Both the position numbers and the translations under genes were made by a program. Below, in pieces: positions 1 through 8,517 of a stretch of 22,857 bases of DNA. Every line of letters begins with the position of its first letter. Position 1 is the stretch's first letter. Under the pieces are notes generated by a model, which was not told where the DNA came from, made no database searches, and saw nothing but the letters and a program-made list of their open reading frames with translations. The stretch comes from Gammaproteobacteria bacterium (GTDB taxonomy: Bacteria; Pseudomonadota; Gammaproteobacteria; Pseudomonadales; Azotimanducaceae), in the NCBI GenBank assembly GCA_002715785.1, contig PBAA01000046.1, positions 1-22,857 of the forward strand. Reading direction: 5' to 3'.

Positions 1-2
1 GC

Positions 3-359
3 AATATTCGAGGAGTTGGTTACCGCTTAAGAATCCGTCGATTGCTCGTTCTTCGGCACCAACGCCGAGGGTCATGTACGTTGAAATCGCGAAGATCAGT
101 CCTCGGGTTAGCGCCCTCATCCGATTTTTTCTCGAAATTTGTTGTATTGGCCTTTCGAAACAAAGATTCGGTGTGGGCCACTCGAATCGGATTCGGATAC
201 GTCCCCCTTCCTCATAAAACTCGAACCGCTAATTCTTCGACTTTGTACGTCAACGTCAACAAAGTAGTACATCTTTTACTTTACTGGTGTCGGATTGCTC
301 ATAGATCGGACCTTCTCCAAGAGACAAAACAAAAACGGCGAAGCGCCCTATTGCCGTAA
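3..359 (+). CDS. C-terminal end of an OmpR/CadC-type winged-helix protein, partial, with odd tail
   Basis: Reading the third base onward gives NIRGVGYRLR. This is the hallmark end of the winged-helix DNA-binding domain of OmpR/PhoB response regulators and CadC-like activators (consensus xVRGxGYRL). The gene begins left of the window. The same frame stays open for about 110 further codons to a TAA at 357-359. That tail is rich in Arg and Ser and has no membrane segment or domain I recognise, so it does not look like a CadC periplasmic domain. A response regulator would normally stop within a few residues of GYRL. Frame 1 has a TAA at 28-30, so a frameshift close to base 25-30 would end the protein normally. 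The tail may therefore be read-through of a decayed 3' end. The domain call is fairly safe; the extent is not. Confidence 0.45.
   Translation, partial: NIRGVGYRLRIRRLLVLRHQRRGSCTLKSRRSVLGLAPSSDFFSKFVVLAFRNKDSVWATRIGFGYVPLPHKTRTANSSTLYVNVNKVVHLLLYWCRIAHRSDLLQETKQKRRSALLP
326..357 (-). terminator. Probable intrinsic terminator of the flavin monooxygenase gene
   Basis: On the minus strand, just after the stop codon at 364, there are two alternative GC-rich stems. One is ACGGC/GCCGT (positions 353-357 with 335-339); the other is the inner GGCG-CTT-CGCC (347-337). They are followed by GTTTTTGTTTTG. Stem plus T-rich run right behind a stop codon is the usual layout of a Rho-independent terminator. 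The stems are short, so strength is uncertain. Confidence 0.5.
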
Positions 360-363
360 AGAA

Positions 364-2181
364 CTATCCAAACTCAAGTCCTTCTAATTCTCCCTCTTCA
401 CGCCATTTCGCCAATAATTTATTGAAGACATTGAGGCCGGGCGCATAAGACTCCCCTCCTATCCCGCGACCCGCTGCGACATCTCCCTCATTGTTGTAAT
501 ACCCAGGTGTACACGCCTCAAAAAACGCCGTATTGCTCACTGCCAATCGACGAATCGTTCCAACCCATTCTGCCTCCGCTTCCGACGTCGGATGAACGTA
601 TCGAGCGTCGCGCGACATGACTTCATTCACGATGTATGCGACGTGCTGCGCCTGATCATCAAGAACCGCAGTAAGGTTGACCGAGAACGCATTTTGCGAG
701 AACCCCACCTGAAAGCAGTTCGGAAACCCGTGACTCGAGAAACCATGCAACGTCCGTAATCCATCTGCCCAATAGTCCGAAAGTTTCAAGCCGTTTTGCC
801 CATGAATCTCGTAGCCGGAGCGTCGAGTATATGACGTACCCACCTCAAAACCCGTCGCAAAGATGATGCAATCGACTTCATAGGAAATCCCATTCGCGAT
901 GACGGTATTGTCAACAATTCGTTCCACGCCTTGGGACTGACTAGTATCTACAAGGGTCACGTTCCCCCGATCAAAAGTGGCTAAGTATTCATCGTTGAAG
1001 GTTGGCCGCTTGCAGAACTGTCGATACCACGGCTTCAACGCCTCGGCGGTTTTAGAATCCGCAACGAATTTATTGACGCGAGCGCGAATGCCATTCATTT
1101 TCTTAAAATCAGCCAGTTCCGCCAGGGCGGCGGCTTCTTCCATCGAAATCTGCTCATCCTTGTCTTGAGGCATCATGTTCGCCAGGGTACGGAAGATATC
1201 GGTCCATCCATCGTTGACTAGGTCTTCTTCAACCGGACGGCCGATCACCATGTCATTGAAATTTTCTCGACGCGCTCGCTGCCAACCCGGCTTTAAAGAT
1301 TTTGCCCATTCGGGATCCGTCGGCTTATTACCGCGTATATCGACCGACGAAGGCGTTCTTTGGAACACATAAAGGTGTTTGGCATGGGCCCCGACGTATG
1401 GAGCGGCTTGAATCGTGGTGGCGCCGGTACCAATGATAGCGACAACTTTGTCACCCAACTTAGTCAGGTTGCCATTGTGATCACCGCCGGTGTATTCGTA
1501 ATCCCAACGACTAGTGTGAAACGTGTGACCCTCGAAATCCTCGATCCCGGGAATCGCCGGAAGTTTAGGTCGGTTTAACGGACCAGTTGCCATCACAACA
1601 AACCGTGCCTTGAGGGCATCATCTCGGTCCGTCGAAACAATCCACCGTGCAGAATCTTCCACCCATCGCAGTTCCGTCACTTTCGTTTGAAAACAAGCGG
1701 CCTCGTAAAGGTCGTACGCTTTAGCGATGCGTTGAGAGTGCTCGAAAATTTCGGGCGCGTAGGAGTATTTCTCCCTCGGCATATAGTCGAGCTCTTCCAG
1801 TAGGGGCAAATAACAATACGACTCGATGTCACATTGAGCGCCCGGATACCGGTTCCAATACCAGGTACCACCGAAATCGCCACCCGCCTCAATAATCCGT
1901 ATATCCTCAATTCCGGCTTCTCGAAATCGCGCGGCAGCGAGCAGTCCACCAAATCCACCGCCTATGATGACGACGTCCACATCGTCCTCTAACGGCTCTC
2001 GCGAGAAACCTGGTTCAACGTAGGGGTCATCAACGACGTGTGCAAACTTGCCTTCAACTTCGACGTACTGTTCGTTGGCATCTGGGCGTAGACGTTTGTC
2101 GCGTTCCTCTCGATATTTCTCACGAAGAGCGTCTGGATCAAATCCTAGGTTTGAATATTTACGCGGCAGTACCGTGCTCAT
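364..2181 (-). CDS. Flavin-containing monooxygenase, Baeyer-Villiger type
   Basis: This 605-residue protein should be an FAD- and NADPH-dependent enzyme that inserts one oxygen of O2 into ketones or related carbonyl compounds in the cytoplasm. Seen in order: the FAD-binding Rossmann loop GGGFGG (residues 74-79), the long type I BVMO motif with GGTWYWNRYPG (104-114), the BVMO fingerprint FEGHTFHTSRWD (216-227, the permitted W-D version of the W-P ending), the second nucleotide-binding loop GTGATT (251-256), and an ATGFEVGT segment late in the protein. It has about 65 residues before the first Rossmann fold, more than the classical 540-residue cyclohexanone monooxygenases, as in the 600-residue branch of the family. 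Start ATG at 2181 is preceded by a G-rich GGGGGT stretch. It is transcribed alone, away from the outer-membrane gene. Substrate cannot be read from sequence. Confidence 0.9.
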   Translation of the reverse strand: MSTVLPRKYSNLGFDPDALREKYREERDKRLRPDANEQYVEVEGKFAHVVDDPYVEPGFSREPLEDDVDVVIIGGGFGGLLAAARFREAGIEDIRIIEAGGDFGGTWYWNRYPGAQCDIESYCYLPLLEELDYMPREKYSYAPEIFEHSQRIAKAYDLYEAACFQTKVTELRWVEDSARWIVSTDRDDALKARFVVMATGPLNRPKLPAIPGIEDFEGHTFHTSRWDYEYTGGDHNGNLTKLGDKVVAIIGTGATTIQAAPYVGAHAKHLYVFQRTPSSVDIRGNKPTDPEWAKSLKPGWQRARRENFNDMVIGRPVEEDLVNDGWTDIFRTLANMMPQDKDEQISMEEAAALAELADFKKMNGIRARVNKFVADSKTAEALKPWYRQFCKRPTFNDEYLATFDRGNVTLVDTSQSQGVERIVDNTVIANGISYEVDCIIFATGFEVGTSYTRRSGYEIHGQNGLKLSDYWADGLRTLHGFSSHGFPNCFQVGFSQNAFSVNLTAVLDDQAQHVAYIVNEVMSRDARYVHPTSEAEAEWVGTIRRLAVSNTAFFEACTPGYYNNEGDVAAGRGIGGESYAPGLNVFNKLLAKWREEGELEGLEFG

Positions 2182-2271
2182 TCTCGTTTACCCCCAATGT
2201 TGGACCTGCTACCTGCAAGGCTTAAATATCGCTTGCAAGTGCTTCTTGTTCAACCTCATTCCTCAACGAAA

Positions 2272-2335
2272 CGTTCTGCGAAACACAGACGATGTTCTCA
2301 ACCTCACTCTGAACAACGTCACTGTTCGCAGAATG
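2272..2335. repeat. Nested inverted repeat (long imperfect hairpin)
   Basis: Outer arms TTCTGCGAA (2274-2282) and TTCGCAGAA (2325-2333) are perfectly complementary, and C2272-G2335 and a G-U pair extend them. Inside, GACGATGTTC (2288-2297) pairs with GAACAACGTC (2311-2320) at 9 of 10 positions around a 13-base loop. A small internal loop separates the two stems. No T-run follows on either strand, so it is not an ordinary intrinsic terminator. It could be a leader structure or a protein-binding site. Confidence 0.6.
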
Positions 2336-2606
2336 CCCGATGCCTTTGCCCCTACCTCAAACGCCAATCGAAGATTTTGCTAGTCCCGTTTGCCCTAAAC
2401 TCAACGTCTTAAAATTCATGTCACCGACGAAGAAACGACCTTTCCCCGAGTTCGTTACTGGTCCAGACAACCCGTATTTTTTACCCCACGTTTGACGAGG
2501 ATCACTCCATCACGTGCGCCAGACCGTCCGAATTCGTTTCAAAACAACATCTCCGCTTTCGTATTACCGACGTACCCGCCTATTTTTCTTATATACATCA
2601 ATAGGT

Positions 2607-2612
2607 TATACT
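2607..2612 (+). promoter_or_regulatory. Possible -10 box of the beta-barrel gene
   Basis: TATACT in an AT-rich stretch about 97 bases upstream of the ATG at 2709. No good -35 hexamer lies 16-18 bases upstream (17 bases gives only TTTTCT), so this is a weak call. Confidence 0.25.
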
Positions 2613-2708
2613 CACACTTCGCTATTCAAGAAACTTTTCGTCCGACCAGGCTCAGCCGAAACCCCGGCAGACATTCAAAGTCACCAGTGAACACCTAGGT
2701 ACGCGATC

Positions 2709-3506
2709 ATGACTTGTCTCAACGGTTGTTTGTTTATTAGAAAAATTCTTTGCTCCGTGACAGGTTGGTTTGGCGTCGAACAAAGCTCTCTGGCTCAACC
2801 CTCTGGTTCGCTCGTAATTACTAGAATTTCTTGCCTGATCTGCCTGGTTTTGACTGTCGACACGGCAGGAGAACCGGTTGCCTACGATTACACCTATATC
2901 GAAGGCCACTACGTCCACGGCGATAAAGAGGGTTTACGAGGCCGCGCGTCTATCTCTCTACCTGCATCTCTCTATCTCTACGGAGAAGCGGACGCAATCG
3001 ATGTTAACGGTGAACACCAAGAGCTGAAGCTATCCGATTATCAATTTGGTGTTGGTTTCCATATCAATGCCGAACGTTTGGCGAGTAAATCCTCGTATCT
3101 CAGTGCTCTCAAAATACTGCCCTTGGACGGAGTCGACATTTTCGTGGAGGCCGGCCCTCGGAATTGGGATTTCGAGTCGAACAACAAAAGTCGAAGCGGT
3201 AGCGACATAGCGGCAAAAATCGGTTGGCGTTTCGGTAATCCATACAGCTGGGAATGCGTCGTCGCCGCGGGAATCCAACGACATGCGAAAATGTCGCGAA
3301 CGATAGACCAAGACACACTTACACAACTTGCCACATCCGACGCCGACGCCGACGTCGATGACTACATCAAGTTCACCGGCTCAACCGAGGCCATTTACGG
3401 CTTTAAATTCTTGTGGAACCTCCGTAAGGCTTCTTTAGTCGTTGGCGTTGAAGGCAGTTCTTGGAACACCCACGGTTTTACTGTCGGTCTGCGATTAACG
3501 CCGTAA
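2709..3506 (+). CDS. Putative outer-membrane beta-barrel protein
   Basis: I recognise the type, not a named gene. From about residue 57 the protein begins AYDYTYIEGHYV and then alternates short amphipathic strands with turns (LYLYGEAD, YQFGVGFHI, DIFVEAG, IAAKIGWRF, WECVVAAGI). It ends with a strand, HGFTVGLRLTP. This matches the small porin-like beta-barrels of gammaproteobacteria that open with a YxYVExGY signature. It would sit in the outer membrane, function unknown. The acidic stretch SDADADVDD, encoded by a near-perfect GACGCC repeat around 3339-3360, is probably an extracellular loop. The N terminus is odd: the hydrophobic signal-like segment (ISCLICLVLTV, about residues 39-49) comes some 38 residues after the ATG. 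In-frame GTG 2757 is another possible start. An AGGT eight bases upstream of the ATG could serve as ribosome site. Confidence 0.6.
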   Translation: MTCLNGCLFIRKILCSVTGWFGVEQSSLAQPSGSLVITRISCLICLVLTVDTAGEPVAYDYTYIEGHYVHGDKEGLRGRASISLPASLYLYGEADAIDVNGEHQELKLSDYQFGVGFHINAERLASKSSYLSALKILPLDGVDIFVEAGPRNWDFESNNKSRSGSDIAAKIGWRFGNPYSWECVVAAGIQRHAKMSRTIDQDTLTQLATSDADADVDDYIKFTGSTEAIYGFKFLWNLRKASLVVGVEGSSWNTHGFTVGLRLTP

Positions 3507-3552
3507 CTTCGAGTATTCGCCTACCTTAGTTCTTCTCTGCGGCGCTGTTGAT

Positions 3553-4329
3553 TCAATCCATGCCGTCTATTTTTCTCTGCAGTCGGCGCATCCCGTGCAA
3601 CCAACGCTCTAGATCATTCGTTTTACGCTCCATCCATGTTTGAGCAATTTCGTCCGTCAAAATAAGGAATCGTTCATCGCGAATCGATTGAACAACCATG
3701 TCGGCGACTTCTTCGGGCTCTTTTACAGGACCTGCCGCAGCACGGGCAAACGGGGAATCTCCGCCGCCGAGCATTGGTGTATTCACGCCGAGAGGCGCTA
3801 ACAGTGACGTCCTGATACCGCGATCGTGGTACGTGATCGACAACCACTCGGCGAGACCGACCACCGCGTGTTTAGTCGTGGCATACGTTAGATTTCCCTG
3901 AGAAGTAAGGATACCCGCCATCGAGGCCGTGTGGACGAGATAGCCCTCACCCCTTGCCAACATCGAAGGTAGCACCGCACGCACCGCATAGAGGTGACCC
4001 ATTACGTTAATTTGCCATTGTTGCTGCCAGGTTTCGACGGGTGTCGAAATTGGATCACCTCCAGTTGCTACGGCCGCGTTGCTAAAAAAAATATCGATCT
4101 CCCCAAACTCTCTTTCACACGTTTGGACGAGAGCGCAAACGTCGTCTTCCTCTCCCACATCGCACCGAACCGCAATACCGCCAATCACATCCGCAACTGC
4201 TTGCGCACCCTCACCGTTGATGTCCGCAACCGCGACCTTCGCCCCCTCCGCAGAAAACGCACGCGCGCACGCTGCGCCAATACCGCTCGCGCCTCCTGTT
4301 ACCACAACCGAGCGCCCTCGCAAGTCCAT
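3553..4329 (-). CDS. SDR-family NAD(P)-dependent oxidoreductase
   Basis: This is a 258-residue classical short-chain dehydrogenase that would oxidise a hydroxy group or reduce a keto group on an unidentified substrate, in the cytoplasm. Motifs seen: cofactor loop TGGASGIG (11-18), VADIN at the end of the second strand (an acidic residue here usually favours NAD over NADP), the NAA motif (84-86), catalytic Asn108 in QINVMG, Ser136 in HTASMAG, and Tyr149/Lys153 in YATTK. Length is normal. It converges on the beta-barrel gene with a 46-base gap and diverges from a CoA transferase, so the intergenic 4330-4473 probably contains both promoters. Its neighbours suggest an acyl-CoA or ring-degradation substrate, but that is inference. 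Confidence 0.92.
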   Translation of the reverse strand: MDLRGRSVVVTGGASGIGAACARAFSAEGAKVAVADINGEGAQAVADVIGGIAVRCDVGEEDDVCALVQTCEREFGEIDIFFSNAAVATGGDPISTPVETWQQQWQINVMGHLYAVRAVLPSMLARGEGYLVHTASMAGILTSQGNLTYATTKHAVVGLAEWLSITYHDRGIRTSLLAPLGVNTPMLGGGDSPFARAAAGPVKEPEEVADMVVQSIRDERFLILTDEIAQTWMERKTNDLERWLHGMRRLQRKIDGMD

Positions 4330-4479
4330 AGCGTATCCTTCCGACTCAAAGACCTAACTTAGCCGATATTGCACGCTTTGCCGATGTTCTCCCGGAAACA
4401 ACCCGACGAAATTTACACGTCAAGATGTCTACTTTTGACTACTATGTTGGCGACGCAGTCCGATAGCGAGTAAGTGTTC

Positions 4480-5688
4480 ATGCAAGAGGAAGATCCCCTT
4501 TTTGCAGGGCTTAAGGTATTAGATGTCGGTTCGTGGATAGCAGGTCCTGTTTCGGCAACCATTCTGGCCGACTTTGGCGCCGACGTAATCAAAGTCGAAA
4601 TCCCGGGTTCGGGAGACGCCTATCGAGGACTCGCAACAGCACCCGGAACTCCAAAAGCCGAAATTAACTACACCTGGGTTCAAGACGCGCGTAACAAACG
4701 TTCGATCACACTAAATCTAAAAACAGAGACGGGCAAAACGATCCTTCGCCAATTAGCTAGCGACTGTGACGTCTACGTCACTAATCATCCTTTACATATG
4801 CGGCGCGATTTGGGCCTTACCTACGACGACATAAAAACCATCAACCCGAGGGTAATTTATGCGTCGCTTACCGCCTATGGTGAAAAGGGGCCCGAACGCG
4901 ATCGTGAGGGATTTGATCTCGTCGCCTATTGGGCCCGCAGCGGGTTGATGGATGCCGTTCGATCGCCCGGTTCACTTCCGGCCCAGTCACTTCCGGGGAT
5001 GGGTGATCATCCAACCGCCGTTGCGCTTTACGCCGCAATAGTGACCGCGCTGTTACGCCGCGAACGAACCGGCAAAGGAAGCATGGTTCATACGTCGTTA
5101 ATTGCCAACGGCGTGTGGTCTGCTTCGTGCATCGCGTCAGCCGTATTCGCCAATGGTGACTTCTCCAACTACCCTAGTGTGGCCGCGCGACACTTTACCC
5201 GCGAGCTGTACGAAACCGCAGACAATCGCTTTCTACAATTCACCATGGTCCGTTCCGATCAAGAGATCACCGCCTTTTTCGATGTCCTTGAGGCTACGCA
5301 TCTCCTCCAGGATCCGCGGTTCAATTCGAGACGAGCCCGCGTTGCCTCGGGCGGAGCGCTAGCGCACGAATTACGACCGCTGCTTGGACGCCATGACGCA
5401 GACCACTGGATCTCAGTTTTTAACCATGCAGCCGTACCTGTTTCACTGGTCGGAACCCTCGCGGATCTGATCCAAGACCCGCAGCTGAAAACAAACAACA
5501 TTATTAAGACACCCGAAGAAGATGTTGGTACGCAATGGGTGATCAATCACCCACTCAACATCGATGGATTACCGATACAAGGTGTAAAAAAGGCTCCTGG
5601 CATTGGAGAACACACCGACGAAATCCTCCACGATCTCGGCTACCGGGATGATGAAATCGAGAACTTACGCGCAGAGGGGGCCGTTTAA
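4480..5688 (+). CDS. Family III CoA transferase (CaiB/BaiF)
   Basis: This 402-residue enzyme should move CoA between two carboxylic acids by way of an aspartyl-CoA anhydride intermediate. The N-terminal family signature is clear (GLKVLDVGSWIAGPVSATI, then LADFGADVIKVE). The expected nucleophile is Asp146 in GFDLVAYWARSGL, the arrangement seen in the WARSG branch of the family. The middle small domain (DPRFNSRRARVASG) and the C-terminal closing motif (GIGEHTDEILHDLGY) are present, so the protein is full length. I chose the ATG at 4480; an in-frame GTG at 4474 is possible. A GAG ten bases upstream is the only ribosome-site hint. It converges tail to tail with the hotdog gene, only 8 bases apart. 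Donor and acceptor acids are unknown. Confidence 0.92.
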   Translation: MQEEDPLFAGLKVLDVGSWIAGPVSATILADFGADVIKVEIPGSGDAYRGLATAPGTPKAEINYTWVQDARNKRSITLNLKTETGKTILRQLASDCDVYVTNHPLHMRRDLGLTYDDIKTINPRVIYASLTAYGEKGPERDREGFDLVAYWARSGLMDAVRSPGSLPAQSLPGMGDHPTAVALYAAIVTALLRRERTGKGSMVHTSLIANGVWSASCIASAVFANGDFSNYPSVAARHFTRELYETADNRFLQFTMVRSDQEITAFFDVLEATHLLQDPRFNSRRARVASGGALAHELRPLLGRHDADHWISVFNHAAVPVSLVGTLADLIQDPQLKTNNIIKTPEEDVGTQWVINHPLNIDGLPIQGVKKAPGIGEHTDEILHDLGYRDDEIENLRAEGAV

Positions 5689-5696
5689 ACCCTTAT

Positions 5697-6527
5697 TCAG
5701 TTGGGCTGATCGCTTCGTTTCGCTTCTAACTTTCGGACTCGAAAAATCGCCGTGTGCTGAACGCGGGCAACCGCTCTATCAGCAGCATCCCGGATCTCGG
5801 TGTCATTAACGATGTAGTGGTGTCCTTTCCGCTCGTACGCATCGCGACAAATCCCCGCTACACGATAAGTTTGACCAACCCGCCCCTCGCGGAGGTGTTG
5901 TATGCGACTTTCCGTATGAATTGAAGGTCCATAGTTATAGGAATGATGTAACCAATGGATCGGCTGTTCAGCTATCCACGCAGGGTGAATCGAAGCGTCC
6001 GATCCGTAAAAACAATCCAAGGTTTCCACTTGTTTATCCCGCGCATACGCTCCCGCATCCGCCACGGACAAATGGACCTCACGAGTCCTCAATTCCTCCC
6101 CCACCGGCACATCCTCGAGGACAAGATCCGGTAGGGGATCCGCTATCGACTCAGGCGGCCTTCGACTAGGGACCCCTATATCTCCTAACCAAGGGGCTTC
6201 GCCTCTCCCGATTTCACCAGAAAAACAGCATACCTCGTCAATATCCCGACGAACCTCGAAAGACCCATCATCGTCAAGAACAACCACCAGATCATCGCCT
6301 GGATAAACGGGTTGGCGAAACCGAACATGGGCCCAACCAAAATCTAGCCACTGGTTTCCCAATGTCTCAACAAAGAGCGACGCAGCCCAACCATACGCGG
6401 TCGCTCCTCCAACGAGTGCACCTTGAAAACCATAATCCTTAGCCCCTGATGTCGAATGAATTGCGTTAGATTTCTCCGCATCCGGATTTTTCATGAAAGC
6501 CTGGAGATGGTGACGGTGGCTAGGCAT
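5697..6527 (-). CDS. Double-hotdog MaoC/HTD2-like acyl-CoA dehydratase or hydratase
   Basis: The 276-residue protein has two hotdog-like halves. The first contains GFQGALVGGATAYGW and FRQPVYPGDDLVV, typical of MaoC-like N-terminal domains. The second has GPSIHTESRIQHL followed by GQTYRVAGICRDAYERKGHH and a final RVQHTAIFRVR strand. Such proteins usually hydrate or dehydrate acyl-CoA thioesters. I do not see an unmistakable D-x4-H catalytic dyad, so activity is not certain. The reading frame is open back to 6698, but that upstream part overlaps the fused CoA transferase. The ATG at 6527 fits better: it lies just behind that gene's TAG stop, with GGTGG, sharing its first G with the stop, as ribosome site six bases upstream. 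This spacing implies translational coupling and a shared acyl-CoA substrate. Confidence 0.75.
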   Translation of the reverse strand: MPSHRHHLQAFMKNPDAEKSNAIHSTSGAKDYGFQGALVGGATAYGWAASLFVETLGNQWLDFGWAHVRFRQPVYPGDDLVVVLDDDGSFEVRRDIDEVCCFSGEIGRGEAPWLGDIGVPSRRPPESIADPLPDLVLEDVPVGEELRTREVHLSVADAGAYARDKQVETLDCFYGSDASIHPAWIAEQPIHWLHHSYNYGPSIHTESRIQHLREGRVGQTYRVAGICRDAYERKGHHYIVNDTEIRDAADRAVARVQHTAIFRVRKLEAKRSDQPN

Positions 6528-6537
6528 CGGCGTCCAC

Positions 6538-8517
6538 CTAGCGTATCCGGAATCCGCTGATCGGAAAACGATACCCGCGCGATTCAACAAGAGCGTCGCG
6601 CGCCCGTAATTGTGGGCATTCGTACAAATCATCCACGGATTGGACCAACGCGAAGGTGAGATGGTGTTTTTCCGCTGCGGTAAACCACTCTTTGGCACTT
6701 CGCGAACGAAAGGCTTTCACCATAAGCTCTGAATATTCCTCCCAATTCTGCATACGCCCTTCAGCGGTCTGAAACTCAGTGTCCGCGAGGCGCGGTTCTC
6801 CAGTCAACTTCGCCACACCTTTCATCGGCACATTCATAACGGCGCCCGGCGCGCAGTAGAGGTGGCCCTCGCGGGTTGGCACCATTCTGAGCGCATGTTT
6901 GACCCTCCCTTCGCGTCTGGCGACCTCGCCGGTCGCCGCATATCGCCCGACTTGGCTTTGAATGAAGCCAGTCAGCACATCCGAAATCACGAAATCGATG
7001 AAGCGACTGCATCGATCGCTTCGACTCTCGATATACGCTGCCATGATCAGAGACGCGGCGGCAACTCCACCGGTCATTTCCGCCGCCCAGGGCGGTAAAC
7101 GTTGCGGCGGTTGATCATATTCACCCGTTAGACTCATAAATCCGCTCTTCGCCTGGACCGAATCTTCATCCCAAGCCGACCGTGAGTTCATCCCAAAACC
7201 ACTTAGTACCGCGACGACCGAAGGCCCCTCGACATCGGCTAGCGACGCATCACCGATCACAATGTCAGATGACTCGACAAGGCTTTCGAGCGAGTCATCA
7301 ACGATTTTCTTGCCATGGTCCAAGAACGCATCCCCACCGCCATTCGAATCACCCCAGCGGTACTCCGTACTTCGCTTGCCAATTCGCCTAACATCCCAAC
7401 CCAAATCCACAAATTGCCTTGCGGCTGCCGCCACAGCAACGGAACCTGCCACCTCTAATACCCGATGTCCCGGGGATCGTTGCACTTTTTTTCCACGGGA
7501 CCACGGCGGTTTCGATTCGATCGCTGCAAACCGTTCCCAGTTGCCCTCGTGTTGATCAACTCTGCTAAGGAGTCCTCGCTCGACGGCAAGGGGTGGGTCA
7601 GGGTCTGGTTTAGTCCCGAAGCGCAAATCCTTTTGGCCGATGACCCCGTCAGCGATAAACTCGTCGATGGCAGCCGGTTCATACCCAGCAATTTCAGTCA
7701 GGATTTCTTGATTGTGCTGCCCGATGGTCGTGGCGGTCCAAACCGAGTCGACGCCCCCACCCCACACTGGTCCCGCAGTCACTTCTGTTCCCGCAACTAC
7801 AAAGCACCCACGACGCCAACGATCGGGGTCTCGAACAACTTCAGCAACATCGGCGACATCGATATCGGCGCTGGCGACGGGGACAGGCCGTTTCGCGCCC
7901 TTTGATCGCTCGGCAACCACCGTCCCAATATGGGCAATGCCCGTCTCGTACAACGAGACCTCCACGTGCTGAGGACCTGGTTTCTCACGCCGTTGTTCTA
8001 TCGCCCCGAGCAACGCGATCAAGAGATATAACCCACAGACATGATCCGCATATGTGATAGTGCCGGGTCTTCCTGGAGTATTGGAACCCGGCTCTCCGAT
8101 CATGCTGTTCTGCCCGGACATAGCTTCCGCACCAGGCCCAAATAACGGTCTATCTTTCCACGGGCCTGTGGTCCCAAATCCAGTCACCGAACAATAGATC
8201 ACGCGCTCGTTTAACTCCCGAATTTGGTCAAAATCGATTTGGAATTGACGCATGACCCGTGGAGTAAAATTGTGCGCGACTACGTCAACATTTGCCGCAA
8301 TGGCGCGGAAAATATCTCGACCTCCTGCTTTTGAAAGATCTAACCCCACGCTCTTTTTGTTACGAAAATAATGGATGTCCTGAAGGGGTGGGGCGCCTCG
8401 GGCATGAGACTGAATACGGATCACTTCCGCTCCTAAATCCGCAAGGTGCCGAGTTGCAAACGGAAGCGCCGCCGCCTGCTCCATCGAAAGAACGCGTATA
8501 CCAGCTAAAGGCTTCAC
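6538..8517 (-). CDS. Tandem-fused family III CoA transferase-like protein with altered active sites
   Basis: This 659-residue protein contains two CaiB/BaiF-like copies. Copy 1 starts KPLAGIRVLSMEQAAALPF, has DLGAEVIRI and AEAMSGQNSM, and near residues 262-277 the family's closing element (TTIGQHNQEILTEI). It lacks the usual small middle domain. Copy 2 starts near residue 351 (GHRVLEVAGSVAVAAAARQF), has VQAKSGFMSLTGE and the small domain (EPRLADTEF to LYECPQLRARDALVE). It stops at GFRIR, where relatives go on to a GEHT-like closing element. By eye the nucleophilic Asp position is Gly127 in copy 1 and Glu451 in copy 2, flanked by Asp450 and Asp452. I prefer the GTG at 8517 over the TTG at 8526: it matches the usual family start and its GTGA overlaps the stop of the upstream ORF. 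Confidence 0.85.
   Translation of the reverse strand: MKPLAGIRVLSMEQAAALPFATRHLADLGAEVIRIQSHARGAPPLQDIHYFRNKKSVGLDLSKAGGRDIFRAIAANVDVVAHNFTPRVMRQFQIDFDQIRELNERVIYCSVTGFGTTGPWKDRPLFGPGAEAMSGQNSMIGEPGSNTPGRPGTITYADHVCGLYLLIALLGAIEQRREKPGPQHVEVSLYETGIAHIGTVVAERSKGAKRPVPVASADIDVADVAEVVRDPDRWRRGCFVVAGTEVTAGPVWGGGVDSVWTATTIGQHNQEILTEIAGYEPAAIDEFIADGVIGQKDLRFGTKPDPDPPLAVERGLLSRVDQHEGNWERFAAIESKPPWSRGKKVQRSPGHRVLEVAGSVAVAAAARQFVDLGWDVRRIGKRSTEYRWGDSNGGGDAFLDHGKKIVDDSLESLVESSDIVIGDASLADVEGPSVVAVLSGFGMNSRSAWDEDSVQAKSGFMSLTGEYDQPPQRLPPWAAEMTGGVAAASLIMAAYIESRSDRCSRFIDFVISDVLTGFIQSQVGRYAATGEVARREGRVKHALRMVPTREGHLYCAPGAVMNVPMKGVAKLTGEPRLADTEFQTAEGRMQNWEEYSELMVKAFRSRSAKEWFTAAEKHHLTFALVQSVDDLYECPQLRARDALVESRGYRFPISGFRIR

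Larger units (their letters stand above)
2182..2708. other. 527-base divergent intergenic region with an imperfect hairpin
   Basis: No convincing gene lies here; open frames are short and lack family features. The region must hold the promoters of the monooxygenase (leftward) and the beta-barrel gene (rightward). Its main structure is a nested inverted repeat at 2272-2335. It is AT-richer toward 2580-2620, where a TATACT (2607-2612) could be the -10 of the rightward gene. Confidence 0.6.

Noticed and set aside
6528..6698. Longer start for the hotdog protein
   Set aside because: The extra 57 codons overlap the end of the fused CoA transferase, do not resemble hotdog proteins, and the ATG at 6527 has a ribosome site.
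7465..7905. 146-codon plus-strand open frame
   Set aside because: It is antisense to the well-supported fused CoA transferase and shows no family features.
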